The notes: generated from the letters alone by a model not told the origin. A DNA stretch of 47,425 bases from CAYLQA01 sp964385695 (GCA_964385695.1 CAYLQA010000029.1:1-47425), one strand, 5' to 3'. Positions 32,008-41,433 are shown, counted from the stretch's first letter. Made by a program: numbers and translations.

Positions 32008-32703
32008 ATGAACACAATGGATCTTCCAGAAAAAGCACAAAAACAGCTGCGCGAAATTCGCAAGAAATACAAGGTGGCCTTTGAGCCGTTGACCATCCGT
32101 GATGAGGAGTTGCAGATCCTTACAGTGACCGACCTTGAACATCTTTTGGGCGGTAAAGATCCCTTTGCTAATGTACAGGAATTTCCCTTTTGGATTCGCC
32201 TGTGGGAATCAGCCTTGGTGCTGGCCGATCTTATTGTCTCCATGCCGCCGGACAAACCAGGGCAAAAATTGTTGGAGCTGGGAGCAGGCTTGGGCGCCCC
32301 CGGCCTTGCAGCAGCCAAGGCGGGCTACCAGGTAACCCTGAGTGATTACGAGCAACACATCCTTGAATTCCAGCGGGTGAGCGCTGCGGCAAGCAACCTT
32401 AAGGGGGTGCAATGTAAACTCATTGACTGGCTCAAGCCGCCTCAACTCACCGAGTTTGACACCATCATCGCAGCAGAGGTCCTCTTTCGGGAGGAGTTTT
32501 TCGCCCCCTTACTCAATGTCTTTAAAACCTACCTGGCTCCAGGCGGTGTCATTTATTTGGCTCACGAAGCCTGCCGCAAATCTCTGCCTAAATTTCTGGA
32601 TCTTGCGGAAAAAGAGTACGATATTGCCTTCAGTAACAGAAAGTTTCGCAAAGACGACATAGAAAAGACCATCGTGGTCTGCCGTCTTACGCAAAAGGCG
32701 TAG
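32008..32703 (+). CDS. Class I SAM-dependent methyltransferase (lysine-methyltransferase-like)
   Basis: The 231-residue protein has the SAM-binding motif I LLELGAGLGAPGLAAA near residue 92, an acidic motif II LSDYEQHIL and motif IV IIAAEVLFREEFF. The segment preceding motif I, FPFWIRLWESALVLADLI, is characteristic of the seven-strand METTL/ETFB-type protein-lysine methyltransferase group. A protein substrate is therefore plausible but not shown. GAGGA precedes the ATG at 32008; a second ATG three codons later is an alternative start. It is followed after 16 bases by a second methyltransferase. Confidence 0.8.
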   Translation: MNTMDLPEKAQKQLREIRKKYKVAFEPLTIRDEELQILTVTDLEHLLGGKDPFANVQEFPFWIRLWESALVLADLIVSMPPDKPGQKLLELGAGLGAPGLAAAKAGYQVTLSDYEQHILEFQRVSAAASNLKGVQCKLIDWLKPPQLTEFDTIIAAEVLFREEFFAPLLNVFKTYLAPGGVIYLAHEACRKSLPKFLDLAEKEYDIAFSNRKFRKDDIEKTIVVCRLTQKA

Positions 32704-32719
32704 CAAATAGGCCCAAACC

Positions 32720-33535
32720 ATGCGCTATCAAGACATCGACTGGAACGAGATGTGGCGGACAGCCAGAGCCGCAAAATCCTGGAAAAAGAAAAAGCACAAG
32801 GACTGGGACAAACGGGCGGCAACCTTTGCCCAGCGCAATATCGACTCCCCCTTTGTCAGCCAATTCCTTGAACATGTTTCTCTCAAAGCGGAGTGGACCG
32901 TACTTGATGTGGGCAGCGGGCCGGGTACCCTCTCCATCCCTTTGGCCGACAAGGTCAAGTCCGTCACGGCCCTGGATTACTCCGGCGCCATGCTTGAGGA
33001 GCTGAACAAACAGGCACGACAGAGAGGCCTCAACAACATTCATACTCAGCAGGCAGCCTGGGAGGATGACTGGCAGTCCATGGGCATTGAAAAGCACGAC
33101 ATGGCAATAGCCTCCCGTTCCCTGTCTGTGGACGACCTGGCCGGGGCCTTGAGCAAACTTGACTCTTGGACAAATAAGGCGGTTTATATCGCCGACCGGG
33201 TCGGGGCAGGCCCCTTTGACCCGGATCTTTTCGCTGCCATCGGCCGTAAATTCGAGCCGGGGCCCGACTATATATTCACCCTGAACATCCTCTACTCTCT
33301 GGGCATCAACGCCCATGTGGATTATATTACCCTGGACCACAGGCGCTCTTATCAATCACGGGACAAGGCCCTGGAATCCTATCGCTGGATGGTGGACGAC
33401 ATTACGCCGGACGAAGAAAAACGCCTTGAAGAATACGTGTATGCGCACTTAAGCCAGGTTGATGAAACCTGCTGGCAGTTTTCTCGTCGGGTGCCGCCCA
33501 AATGGGCCCTGATCTGGTGGCATAAAAACGGCTAA
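32720..33535 (+). CDS. Class I SAM-dependent methyltransferase
   Basis: The 271-residue protein has motif I VLDVGSGPGTLSIPLA near residue 62, motif II VTALDYSGAMLEEL and the later DMAIASRSLSVDDL. The C-terminal 90 residues (YIFTLNILYSLGINAHVDY, QSRDKALESYRWMV, RRVPPKWALIWWHKN) are Trp- and Tyr-rich and do not match a family I can name. The substrate is unknown. It is 16 bases behind the previous methyltransferase and probably in the same transcript; the REP pair follows its stop by 10 bases. Confidence 0.8.
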   Translation: MRYQDIDWNEMWRTARAAKSWKKKKHKDWDKRAATFAQRNIDSPFVSQFLEHVSLKAEWTVLDVGSGPGTLSIPLADKVKSVTALDYSGAMLEELNKQARQRGLNNIHTQQAAWEDDWQSMGIEKHDMAIASRSLSVDDLAGALSKLDSWTNKAVYIADRVGAGPFDPDLFAAIGRKFEPGPDYIFTLNILYSLGINAHVDYITLDHRRSYQSRDKALESYRWMVDDITPDEEKRLEEYVYAHLSQVDETCWQFSRRVPPKWALIWWHKNG

Positions 33536-33545
33536 CACACCTTTT

Positions 33546-33608
33546 TGTAGGAGCCCCTTCAGGGGCGATTCATCAAGCCTTACAATCGCCCCTGAAGGGG
33601 CTCCTACA
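33546..33608. repeat. Inverted pair of REP-like elements
   Basis: Two 25-base arms (33546-33570 and 33584-33608) are perfect inverted copies around a 13-base spacer. Each arm starts TGTAGGAG and contains its own palindrome GCCCCTTCAGGGGC followed by GATT. A GTAG head plus an internal palindrome, arranged tail to tail between genes, is the architecture of REP doublets mobilised by RAYT (TnpA-REP) proteins. No RAYT gene is in the window. It may also stop transcription after the methyltransferases. Confidence 0.8.
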
Positions 33609-33650
33609 GATGTGGTTACAAATTACCCCTGAAACCTTGGGCAAAAAAAC

Positions 33651-35528
33651 ATGAGTTCCCCCAACCAATACGATATCATTGTTGTCGGTTGCGGCCATGC
33701 CGGCTGTGAGGCTGCCCTGGCTGCGGCCCGCATGGGCAGCAAGACTGCGGTTTTAGTCATGAACGCCGACACCATCGGCGCCATGAGCTGCAACCCGGCC
33801 ATCGGCGGCCTGGCCAAAGGACATCTGGTCAAGGAGATCGATGCCCTGGGCGGGGAAATGGCCAAAAATATCGATGCCACAGGCATCCAGTTTCGCAGAC
33901 TTAATACGAGAAAGGGTCCTGCGGTTTGGTCGTCCAGGGCCCAGGCGGATCGGCTGCTCTACCGGTTGCGCATGAAGTCGGTCTTGGAGAATCAGGAGAA
34001 TCTCGATATCCGCCAGGATGTGGCGGACCGGCTGATCATCAAGAATGGCGTGACTGAGGGCGTTGTCACCTCCCTGGAAGAAGAGCTTTTCGCCCGGGCC
34101 GTAATCATCGTCACCGGCACCTTTATGAACGGCTTGATCCACGTGGGGCTTAAAAACTTCCCGGCCGGACGAATGGGGGATGCCCCCTCCTTCCAGCTGC
34201 CCGAGCACCTTCGGGAGTTAGGCTTTACCATGGGCCGGATGAAGACCGGCACCACGCCGCGCATCGACGGAACCACCATTGACTACAGCGAACTCGAAGC
34301 TCAGCACAGTGACGACCCGCCGCTTCTTTTCTCCTTTGACAATGCCGGTAAAGCGCCCCAGCTTGAACAACGTCCCTGCCATATCACTTACACTAACACC
34401 GCAACCCACGATGTAATTCGCGCAGGCACAAACCGATCCCCAATGTACAGCGGCATCATTGAGGGAGTGGGCGCCCGTTACTGCCCCTCCATTGAAGATA
34501 AGATCATGCGCTTTCCCGATAAGGAGCGGCACCAGATATTTTTGGAGCCCGAGGGATTGGATACGGTTGAGGTCTATCCGAACGGCCTGCCCACCAGCCT
34601 GCCCATGGATGTGCAGCTGGCCATGCTCCACTCCATCAAGGGTCTTGAAAACGTCAAGGTTATCCGCCCCGGCTACGCAATCGAATATGATTATGTCGAC
34701 CCCCTGGAGCTTACGCCCAGCCTTGAGACCAAACGCATTGGTGGGCTCTTTTTGGCCGGACAGATCAACGGCACCTCCGGTTATGAGGAGGCTGCGGCCC
34801 AAGGCCTCATGGCCGGGATCAATGCCGTCAAATACGTACGTGAAGAAGAGCCTCTTATCCTGGATCGCTCCCAGGCCTATACCGGAGTTTTGATCGACGA
34901 TCTCGTTACCAGCGGCACCAAGGAGCCATACCGCCTCTTTACCTCACGGGCGGAATATCGCCTGCTGCTCCGGGAGGATAATGCAGACCTCAGGTTGCGA
35001 CAAATCGGCTACGATCTTGGCCTGGTTGACCGGGCCACCTTTGAGAAATTCCAGATCAAAAAACACGGCATTGAAGAAACCCTGGATCGTTTTAATGCCA
35101 CCATTATTAAACCGACCAAGGCAACCAACGCTCAGCTCCAAGAACTCGGCTCAACAAATTTAAAAAACGCGGCAAGCGCTGCCGATGTTCTCAGAAGGCC
35201 GGAGATGGATATTGCCACAGTGGCAAAGCTCGCGGAGATCGAACTGACAGAAGGGGCGGAAATAAACCAAGAGGTGCAACTGACCATCAAATACCAGGGG
35301 TACATCGATCGGCAGGGCGAACAGGTGGAACGCTTCAAGCGCCTGGAGGCGGTCATCCTGCCCAAAGACCTGGTCTACAAGGGCCTGCCCGGTCTCTCCC
35401 GCGAAGTAGTGGAAAAACTCACCACCATCCGGCCCCGGACCTTGGGCCAGGCCGCCAGAATCTCGGGCATTACCCCGGCCGCCATCTCGGTTCTCCAGGT
35501 CTATCTCAAAAAAGAAAACCTGCTTTAA
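33651..35528 (+). CDS. mnmG: tRNA uridine-5-carboxymethylaminomethyl modification enzyme, FAD subunit
   Basis: MnmG (GidA), with MnmE, modifies U34 of several tRNAs using FAD. The 625-residue protein has the FAD motif VVGCGHAGCEAALAAARMG at residue 11, then MSCNPAIGGLAKGHLVKEID, RRLNTRKGPAVWSSRAQAD, YCPSIEDKIMRFPDK, PNGLPTSLP and GQINGTSGYEEAAAQG, followed by the C-terminal helical domain (TSRAEYRLLLREDNAD). It is complete and of normal length. Its stop overlaps that of the convergent histidine kinase gene by 4 bases. No mnmE is in view. Confidence 0.97.
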   Translation: MSSPNQYDIIVVGCGHAGCEAALAAARMGSKTAVLVMNADTIGAMSCNPAIGGLAKGHLVKEIDALGGEMAKNIDATGIQFRRLNTRKGPAVWSSRAQADRLLYRLRMKSVLENQENLDIRQDVADRLIIKNGVTEGVVTSLEEELFARAVIIVTGTFMNGLIHVGLKNFPAGRMGDAPSFQLPEHLRELGFTMGRMKTGTTPRIDGTTIDYSELEAQHSDDPPLLFSFDNAGKAPQLEQRPCHITYTNTATHDVIRAGTNRSPMYSGIIEGVGARYCPSIEDKIMRFPDKERHQIFLEPEGLDTVEVYPNGLPTSLPMDVQLAMLHSIKGLENVKVIRPGYAIEYDYVDPLELTPSLETKRIGGLFLAGQINGTSGYEEAAAQGLMAGINAVKYVREEEPLILDRSQAYTGVLIDDLVTSGTKEPYRLFTSRAEYRLLLREDNADLRLRQIGYDLGLVDRATFEKFQIKKHGIEETLDRFNATIIKPTKATNAQLQELGSTNLKNAASAADVLRRPEMDIATVAKLAEIELTEGAEINQEVQLTIKYQGYIDRQGEQVERFKRLEAVILPKDLVYKGLPGLSREVVEKLTTIRPRTLGQAARISGITPAAISVLQVYLKKENLL

Positions 35529-36568
35529 TTACTCACCGCATCTTGCTTTGCCAGGGTCTCCTCCAGCAATCTCGCCAGTTTGGACATGAGGATCGGCTTA
35601 AGCATGAAATGGTCGACCCCAAGGGCCTTTGCCTTTTCATCATCAATTTTTTCACTGAACCCGGTGCAGAGAATAACCGGTAAGTCCGGCTTGATAAGAC
35701 GCACCTCCCGCAACAGTTCGATACCGGTCATGCCCGGCATGGCCATATCGGTGAGCAACAAATCAATATTATCCTTTTGCTCTTTAAACTTATCCAGGGC
35801 GGCCAAGCTGCTGATGCAGGGCACCACCTCATAGCCAAGTTTAACCAACATCTGGTGCATCAGGCGCACGATAACCTCCTCGTCATCCACCACCATGATG
35901 GTCCCATGGCCCAGATAAACCGGTGTCCGCTGTTCGGCAGTTGCAGGCTCCTCTTCTGCATCTTCAACCTGCGGCAAAAAGACATGAAACTCCGTGCCCT
36001 GGCCGGGCTCGCTTTTAACGCTGATATGCCCATTATGGCTCCTGACGATACCATGCACAACCGCCATCCCCAGCCCTGTTCCCTCACCTTGTCCCTTGGT
36101 CGTGAAATAGGGCTCGAAGATTCTCTCACGGGTCTCCTTATCCATGCCGCAACCAGTGTCCCGCACGGTCAGCTGGAGATATTTGCCGTCCTTGTCAGTG
36201 AACTCTTCACTATAGTGGCCAGGCCCTATTTCAATCACATCCAGCAAGACAGTCAAGACACCGCCCTCTTCCCGCATCGCATGGTAAGCATTGGTGCAAA
36301 GGTTCATTAATATCTGATGAACCTGGGTCGGATCGGCCATGGCAGAGCCGCAATCTTTGGCAACTTTTTGCTTAATCTCGATATTGCTGGGAATGGAAGA
36401 ACGCAGCAGTTTCAATGCCTCGCGGATAAGAAGATGAATCCGCACCTGCTTTTTCTCCTGCTCGGCCTGCCTGCTGAAGGTAAGAATCTGCGTGACCAAA
36501 TCCCGGGCTCTGTAGGCGGCATTAATGACCTCGACCATATCTTCCCGCTCAGTGGATCCAGGTTGAAA
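35525..36568 (-). CDS. Hybrid histidine kinase, C-terminal half (HATPase and receiver domains)
   Basis: This half continues the kinase at 36717-38315 in a different frame. It is open from about 36568 (reading QPGSTERED, then MVEVINAAYRARDLVTQIL of the second dimerization helix). The ATP-binding domain has HQILMNLCTNAYHAM (N box), DTGCGMDKETRERIFEPYFTTK and EGTGLGMAVVHGIV. A receiver domain occupies the last 120 residues: MVVDDEEVIVRL, phosphoacceptor Asp in LLLTDMAMPG, and the Lys in HFMLKPI. About 20 codons that should join it to GGIAHDFN in the N-terminal half are missing at the contig junction. Confidence 0.88.
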   Translation of the reverse strand, partial: FQPGSTEREDMVEVINAAYRARDLVTQILTFSRQAEQEKKQVRIHLLIREALKLLRSSIPSNIEIKQKVAKDCGSAMADPTQVHQILMNLCTNAYHAMREEGGVLTVLLDVIEIGPGHYSEEFTDKDGKYLQLTVRDTGCGMDKETRERIFEPYFTTKGQGEGTGLGMAVVHGIVRSHNGHISVKSEPGQGTEFHVFLPQVEDAEEEPATAEQRTPVYLGHGTIMVVDDEEVIVRLMHQMLVKLGYEVVPCISSLAALDKFKEQKDNIDLLLTDMAMPGMTGIELLREVRLIKPDLPVILCTGFSEKIDDEKAKALGVDHFMLKPILMSKLARLLEETLAKQDAVSN

Positions 36569-36616
36569 TCATGGGCAATTCCACCGGCCAGAGTGCCAAC
36601 GGCCTCCATCTTCTGG

Positions 36617-36716
36617 NNNNNNNNNNNNNNNNNNNNNNNNNNNNNNNNNNNNNNNNNNNNNNNNNNNNNNNNNNNNNNNNNNNNNNNNNNNNNNNNNNNN
36701 NNNNNNNNNNNNNNNN
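36617..36716. other. Scaffold gap of 100 N inside the histidine kinase gene
   Basis: The 55 bases 36562-36616 recur exactly at 36717-36771. Unlike the first gap, collapsing the repeat does not give an open frame: the HDFN codons and the following QPGSTERED codons are in different frames. Confidence 0.93.
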
Positions 36717-38315
36717 GTTGAAATCATGGGCAATTCCACCGGCCAGAGTGCCAACGGCCTCCATCTTCTGGGCTTGACGCAGCTTGCCCTCAAGCTCCTT
36801 GACCTCGCTCATATCCTTGGCCGTATGGACAATACCGGTAATCTTGCCATTCTCATCCAAAATCGGAAAGGCGGAGACCAAAAAACTTTTATTCACCTCC
36901 GAATAAAACACCTCGCCGCTGTATCCTTCTTCATGCTCCTGCGCTTTGAGCGCCGGGCACCCGACACAGGGCAGTTCCTGCCCATGAAAAATTTCATAAC
37001 AATGTCGGCCGATCAGCTCCTCCCGCGGCATACCCAACAATTCAACCGCGGCACGATTGACCTGTAAAACGGTCATTTTATTATCCTGGATGGTGACAGT
37101 ATCATTGATGGCGTCAAAGGTGCGTTCCCACTCCTCTTTGGCCTCACGAATCCTGTCATGCTCCTTCTTTTGCAGGGTGATATCCTTGACCAGCACGTAA
37201 TACCCGTCAACATGTTTTGTTTCGTCAACATGGGGCATAAAGGTTGCGTGGAACTCCTTGCTCTTGCCGGAGGGCAGGACAACGCTGTCTTCAAAGTCAA
37301 CCGTTTGCCCGCGCAGGACCTTTTTCACCTGCCGTTTGACCAGGGGATAAACCTCATCCCCCCATAACTCCTGCATACTCATGCCGATAATCTGGCCAGG
37401 ATAGAGGCCGAACCAGTTGAAATACTCATGGTTGGCAAACTGATGCACATCCAGACTATCCACATAGGAAATGAGCAATGGCACACCGTTTGCCACCCTC
37501 TCCAGGGTGCTCTCGCTCTCCTTTGCCCTCTTTTCCGCATCATTTCGGGCCGCAATCATTTTATTGATTGCAGCTCCCACACCGGCAAGCTCATCTCTGC
37601 CCACATCGGAAATCTGTGCCTGTCTTTCTCCATGGGCAAAGCGCTGGGTCACGTCGATAATATTTTTTACCCGTGCGGCAAGGATAAAATGAAAATAGAG
37701 CCAGAAGGCAAAGGCCAGCAGAGCAAAAAACAGCGTATACCAAAGCGCCTCAAGCCCAACGGCCCTGCGATTCATGGCCTTGAGCCGAGAAAGATCATAT
37801 TCAAGATGCACCATACCGACCCTGGATGGCCGCACCCCATTGCCACTCCCGGAGATGGATATAGGGTATGAGGCATAAATGATATTTTCACGGCGGGATA
37901 GATCGGTCACACTTTTAAACTCCCTGGCTACCTCACGAAAATAGGCATTGAAATGTTGCTTTTCATCTGTGGGGGCAAGGGCCTCGTCAAACGTACTGCC
38001 AACCAAGGACAGATCCGTTGCACTGACAACCAGCAAACTGTCATCTACTAAAATGGTATGGAGAATGTGCCTGTCTAGCGAGGTTCCGGAAACCTCTTTC
38101 TGGGCTCCTTCCAGATCCCCATGGCGGATATGGTGCTCAAGACTCCGCTGGAGGCGGGTCATAAGGGCGGCAACATCGCTCAACTTTTCCCGCTCGATTA
38201 TCCTGTCGCCGAGCCGGACATTAAACGAGTAAGTAAAGCTGCCCACGACAAAGGTACAAAAGAGCAACAGCAACGGTACGGTGTATCGTAATGGCAGAAA
38301 GGTAAAAAAATTCAT
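36717..38315 (-). CDS. Hybrid histidine kinase, N-terminal half (sensor, HAMP, two PAS, HisKA)
   Basis: These 533 codons encode the sensor half. Membrane helix 1 is at about residues 10-28 and helix 2 at 190-213, enclosing a periplasmic region of about 160 residues. A HAMP segment (FAHGERQAQISDVGRDELAGVG) follows, then PAS 1 at about 275-395 and PAS 2 at 400-515; the latter contains a Cys pair (LPCVGCPALK). The phosphoacceptor His is in GTLAGGIAHDFN at the very end. The start ATG overlaps the stop of the substrate-binding lipoprotein (ATGA), so the two are translationally coupled and probably act as ligand sensor and kinase. Confidence 0.88.
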
Positions 38316-39286
38316 GGGCTCACTTCTTCTATAATGAGTGAGATCATATCGCCAGGCTCAGGTTTACTGCCAAGCAGCCCCTGCTCAAGCATAACCGTGG
38401 CCAATTTGCCGCCGATTTCCTTAACGGAGTGCTTAGTCCCCTTGAGCATGGCGTGATTTTCCGATAGCGAAGGCAACCTTAAACCGTCAAAAGACTCCAG
38501 TACCTTATCCGGAGAGAGTTTGAGACGACTGCTCATCATTTTGGCAGCCTCACGGGGATAGGACTCAAGATACCAAAGCGCCTTAAACCACCCGGCCAAA
38601 AGCTGCCTGACCTGTTTTTTATTTTTCTTAAGATAGGAACTGCGCACCACAACGACATCAAGAATCTCGTAGGGTATTGCTTTCGAGGTAAACAACTCAA
38701 CTCCGCCTACCTCTAGAATCTTTGAGCGCACCGGTTCAAAGGTGACCACACCATCGACCTTGCCACTGAGAAAAAATCGCTCATGTTCATTAACCTCGGC
38801 TGAGACCAGGTGGATATCGGAAGGAGCCATCCCCTGCTGCTGCAATGCCCGGGTCAGCACATAGGCCCCAAGGGCGGTATTCTCCACCCCCACCCGCTTC
38901 CCCTTGAGATCTGCCAGGGATTTCGCAGGAGGCCAGGAAAGAATCACATCACCGCCATGGGAGGCATCACAGACCAGGATGATTTTGAGATCAACACCAT
39001 GTTGCAGCAAGAGGAGTACTTCATCAAGCGTCAAGGCGGCAGCGTCAATGGCACCATTGCGAAAAGAGCGAATCACCTCGGTTGCCGAGGTAAACTCCTT
39101 CAGGCTGACCTCTTCACGGGAAAAGTAGTTGAGCGTTCTGGCAAGATAAAAGGGTTCGTAGCCCGGCCAGACATTGGTACCGAGCCGTAGCGGCGCAGGC
39201 CCTTCAATACTGCAGGCAGTCGCCAAAAAACAAAATAAAATCAATAAGGAACTGGCCTTCCGGCCAAGAAATCCGCCCAGGCCCAT
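38312..39286 (-). CDS. NMT1/TauA-type substrate-binding lipoprotein
   Basis: The 324-residue periplasmic binding protein has a lipoprotein signal ending in ATAC (lipobox near residue 25) and the NMT1/SsuA/TauA fold: LRLGTNVWPGYEPFYLARTL, AIDAAALTLDEVLLLLQ, LKGKRVGVENTALGAYVLTRAL, GKVDGVVTFEPV. Such proteins bind sulfonates, pyrimidine precursors or nitrate-like ions. No permease or ATPase gene is next to it; it overlaps the hybrid kinase by 4 bases, so signalling rather than transport is the likely role. The ATG at 39286 is chosen for GAGGAGGG 6 bases upstream. Confidence 0.88.
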   Translation of the reverse strand: MGLGGFLGRKASSLLILFCFLATACSIEGPAPLRLGTNVWPGYEPFYLARTLNYFSREEVSLKEFTSATEVIRSFRNGAIDAAALTLDEVLLLLQHGVDLKIILVCDASHGGDVILSWPPAKSLADLKGKRVGVENTALGAYVLTRALQQQGMAPSDIHLVSAEVNEHERFFLSGKVDGVVTFEPVRSKILEVGGVELFTSKAIPYEILDVVVVRSSYLKKNKKQVRQLLAGWFKALWYLESYPREAAKMMSSRLKLSPDKVLESFDGLRLPSLSENHAMLKGTKHSVKEIGGKLATVMLEQGLLGSKPEPGDMISLIIEEVSP

Positions 39287-39449
39287 TTTATTCCCTCCTC
39301 TGCCTAGCACACAAACCCTAACAATTAGTGTAGAGGAAAAAAGAGTACAGAGTCAAAAGCAAAGGAACAATTTTCTATTCTTGTGCCGGGAACTCCCGAG
39401 AACACGGGAAAAAAATATACAGATACGGCCAGACGCCGGGGAATACGGT

Positions 39450-40382
39450 TTAATCCTGAACCACAACCTTATTGCGGCCATGCTCTTTAGCCATATAAAG
39501 GCAGCGGTCCGCCACCTTAAAGAGCTTGTCCTGACCGACCTTTTCCTGCTCCCCTTTTATGGCAACCCCCAGACTGACCGTGATATCAATCTGCTGCTTC
39601 TGATAGGCGATAGGGGTTTCCTCAACCATGGCCCGCAGCCTCTCAGCCACTAAAACAGCCTGGTTGCGATTGCTCTCCGGCAGAATAATGACAAACTCTT
39701 CGCCACCGTAACGGCCGACAATGTCATAGCCGCGCAGGGCATCAACCAATATCCAGGCCAATTTGCGCAGCACCACGTCGCCACATTGGTGGCCATGGGT
39801 ATCGTTGACCTTTTTAAAATGGTCAATATCCAAAACAATCAGGGCCAGGGGCCTTTTTTTACGCAGGTGAATGCTCAACTGCCTGTTGAGTTGCTCCATA
39901 ATGGCCCGGCGGTTGGGAATCTGGGTCAGGTCATCGATCAGGGTCAATTTTTCCAGCTCCCGGCGGGACTCCTTGAGCTCGTTCTGAAAAAATACCCAGT
40001 CGGAAATATCAAAAACAGAGATAAGAATCCGGGTCGTCTCCCCTTCTTTATCGAGCAATGGGGAAAGAATAACGGTCTGCTCCATACGGCTGAGCTCGTT
40101 ACTCATATACGAGCGCACCGTATGAAAAGGAAAAACATGCTGGTGGACCTTGTTGGTAAAAAAAGCCGGAGAACCCGTACGCAATACCTGGCGCGCCTTT
40201 TTGATAAATTCCCGGCGCATCCCCGGGCTGAAAATATCATCGATGGGGCAATCGAGGATCTGCTCGGCAGGAATCAGGCTGTGCTCTTCCATCCAGCGAT
40301 TCCAATACTGTACCTCCAAGGAGCGGTTGATCACGGCCACGCCTATACTGAGATGGTTGAGAACCTGCTCATAATTAAGCAT
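39450..40382 (-). CDS. PAS-GGDEF diguanylate cyclase
   Basis: The 310-residue cytoplasmic protein makes c-di-GMP from two GTP. An N-terminal PAS domain (about 5-125, starting LNHLSIGVAVINRSLEVQYW) is joined by a helix to a GGDEF domain (DDLTQIPNRRAIMEQL, DIDHFKKVNDTHGHQCGD). The active site is GGEEF in VGRYGGEEFVIILPE, and an intact RxxD product-inhibition site (RGYD) lies five residues before it. The ATG at 40382 is preferred to the adjacent GTG at 40385; both follow GGAGAG. It lies 12 bases downstream of the prepilin peptidase gene. The 163 bases to the lipoprotein gene show nothing clear. Confidence 0.93.
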   Translation of the reverse strand: MLNYEQVLNHLSIGVAVINRSLEVQYWNRWMEEHSLIPAEQILDCPIDDIFSPGMRREFIKKARQVLRTGSPAFFTNKVHQHVFPFHTVRSYMSNELSRMEQTVILSPLLDKEGETTRILISVFDISDWVFFQNELKESRRELEKLTLIDDLTQIPNRRAIMEQLNRQLSIHLRKKRPLALIVLDIDHFKKVNDTHGHQCGDVVLRKLAWILVDALRGYDIVGRYGGEEFVIILPESNRNQAVLVAERLRAMVEETPIAYQKQQIDITVSLGVAIKGEQEKVGQDKLFKVADRCLYMAKEHGRNKVVVQD

Positions 40383-40394
40383 CACACTCTCTCC

Positions 40395-41177
40395 CTACCG
40401 CTGAATTACATAGGTGATAAAGAGCCACCAGATCCTCTCCTGAAAAAAGAGGTACAAAAGGCTGGCTGCCGCCAGAAAGGGGCCGTAAGGAATCACGGTC
40501 TTGCCGCCGCGCCGCTGTTCGATCATGGCAAAAATCCCGCCGATGGTGCCCAAAAGCGAACTGCCAAAGATGACAAAGGGCAAGGCCTGCCAGCCCAAAA
40601 AACCACCGATCATGGCCAGGAGTTTTATGTCGCCGCCGCCCATGCCGACCCGTTTGGTCAGCAGGTAATAAACAAAGGAGATGAGATAAAAGGTGCCGCC
40701 GCCGGCCAAAATGCCGATTCCGGCTGATTGCCAGGAGACATAAGGATTAATAAAAGCAAAGGCAAGCCCGAGAGCGATACCGGGCAGACTGATAACATCG
40801 GGAATGATCTGATGATAAAGATCTATAAAGATGATGGCCAACAAGGCCGCGGCAAAAACAAAATAGATGCCAAAGGCAGGGGAAAGCCCGTAACGCATGA
40901 TCAGGGCCCAGGACAACAGGGCCATGGCCAACTCCACCAGCGGGTACTGCCAGGAGATCTTCACCTCGCACTGCCTGCACTTGCCACGCAAGATCAAAAA
41001 ACTCACAACAGGGATGTTATCGTACCAATGGATTGGGGTCTCACATTTGGGGCAGTGGGAGGAGGGAAAGACGATTGAAGCTCCCTCTTGGGGCAGGCGC
41101 AGGATCACGACATTTAAGAAACTTCCGACCAGGCCGCCAAAAAGAACAGCACCAATAATAAAAATAGTTTCAGGCAT
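40395..41177 (-). CDS. pilD: Prepilin peptidase / type IV leader methyltransferase
   Basis: PilD cleaves and N-methylates type IV pilin and type II secretion pseudopilin precursors at the inner membrane. The 260-residue protein has the N-terminal methylation domain (GSFLNVVILRLP) and two CxxC pairs (CPKCETPIHWYDNIP and CRQCEVKISWQY). The two catalytic aspartates are in FIDLYHQIIPD and GMGGGDIKLLAMIG. About seven membrane segments are visible. The substrates are not encoded in the window. The 256 bases upstream to the divergent gene at 41434 are AT-rich and presumably contain both promoters. Confidence 0.95.
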   Translation of the reverse strand: MPETIFIIGAVLFGGLVGSFLNVVILRLPQEGASIVFPSSHCPKCETPIHWYDNIPVVSFLILRGKCRQCEVKISWQYPLVELAMALLSWALIMRYGLSPAFGIYFVFAAALLAIIFIDLYHQIIPDVISLPGIALGLAFAFINPYVSWQSAGIGILAGGGTFYLISFVYYLLTKRVGMGGGDIKLLAMIGGFLGWQALPFVIFGSSLLGTIGGIFAMIEQRRGGKTVIPYGPFLAAASLLYLFFQERIWWLFITYVIQR

Positions 41178-41433
41178 TTATACTCTTTATTTTAAAAATT
41201 ATACTGGCGCTGCACGTTTTAAGAGATACTCTCTGCAAAATGGAGGTTTTTCAATCCGGCAAACCAGGCGAAAGTATCTGAACGTTGCAAAATTAAAGCA
41301 ATTATTGCTAAATTGTACTATACAATTTTTTGGTAAAATCGCAAAAAAACGATTTTATTGCGTTCTTGTCTGAATATTTTCGCAGCAACATGTACCAGCT
41401 TCCGTTTCCGGGGCTTGAGGGAGGAGAATTTTT

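Noticed and set aside
41325..41370. AT-rich hairpin in the pilD upstream region
   Set aside because: Seven-base AT-rich stem expected by chance in such sequence.
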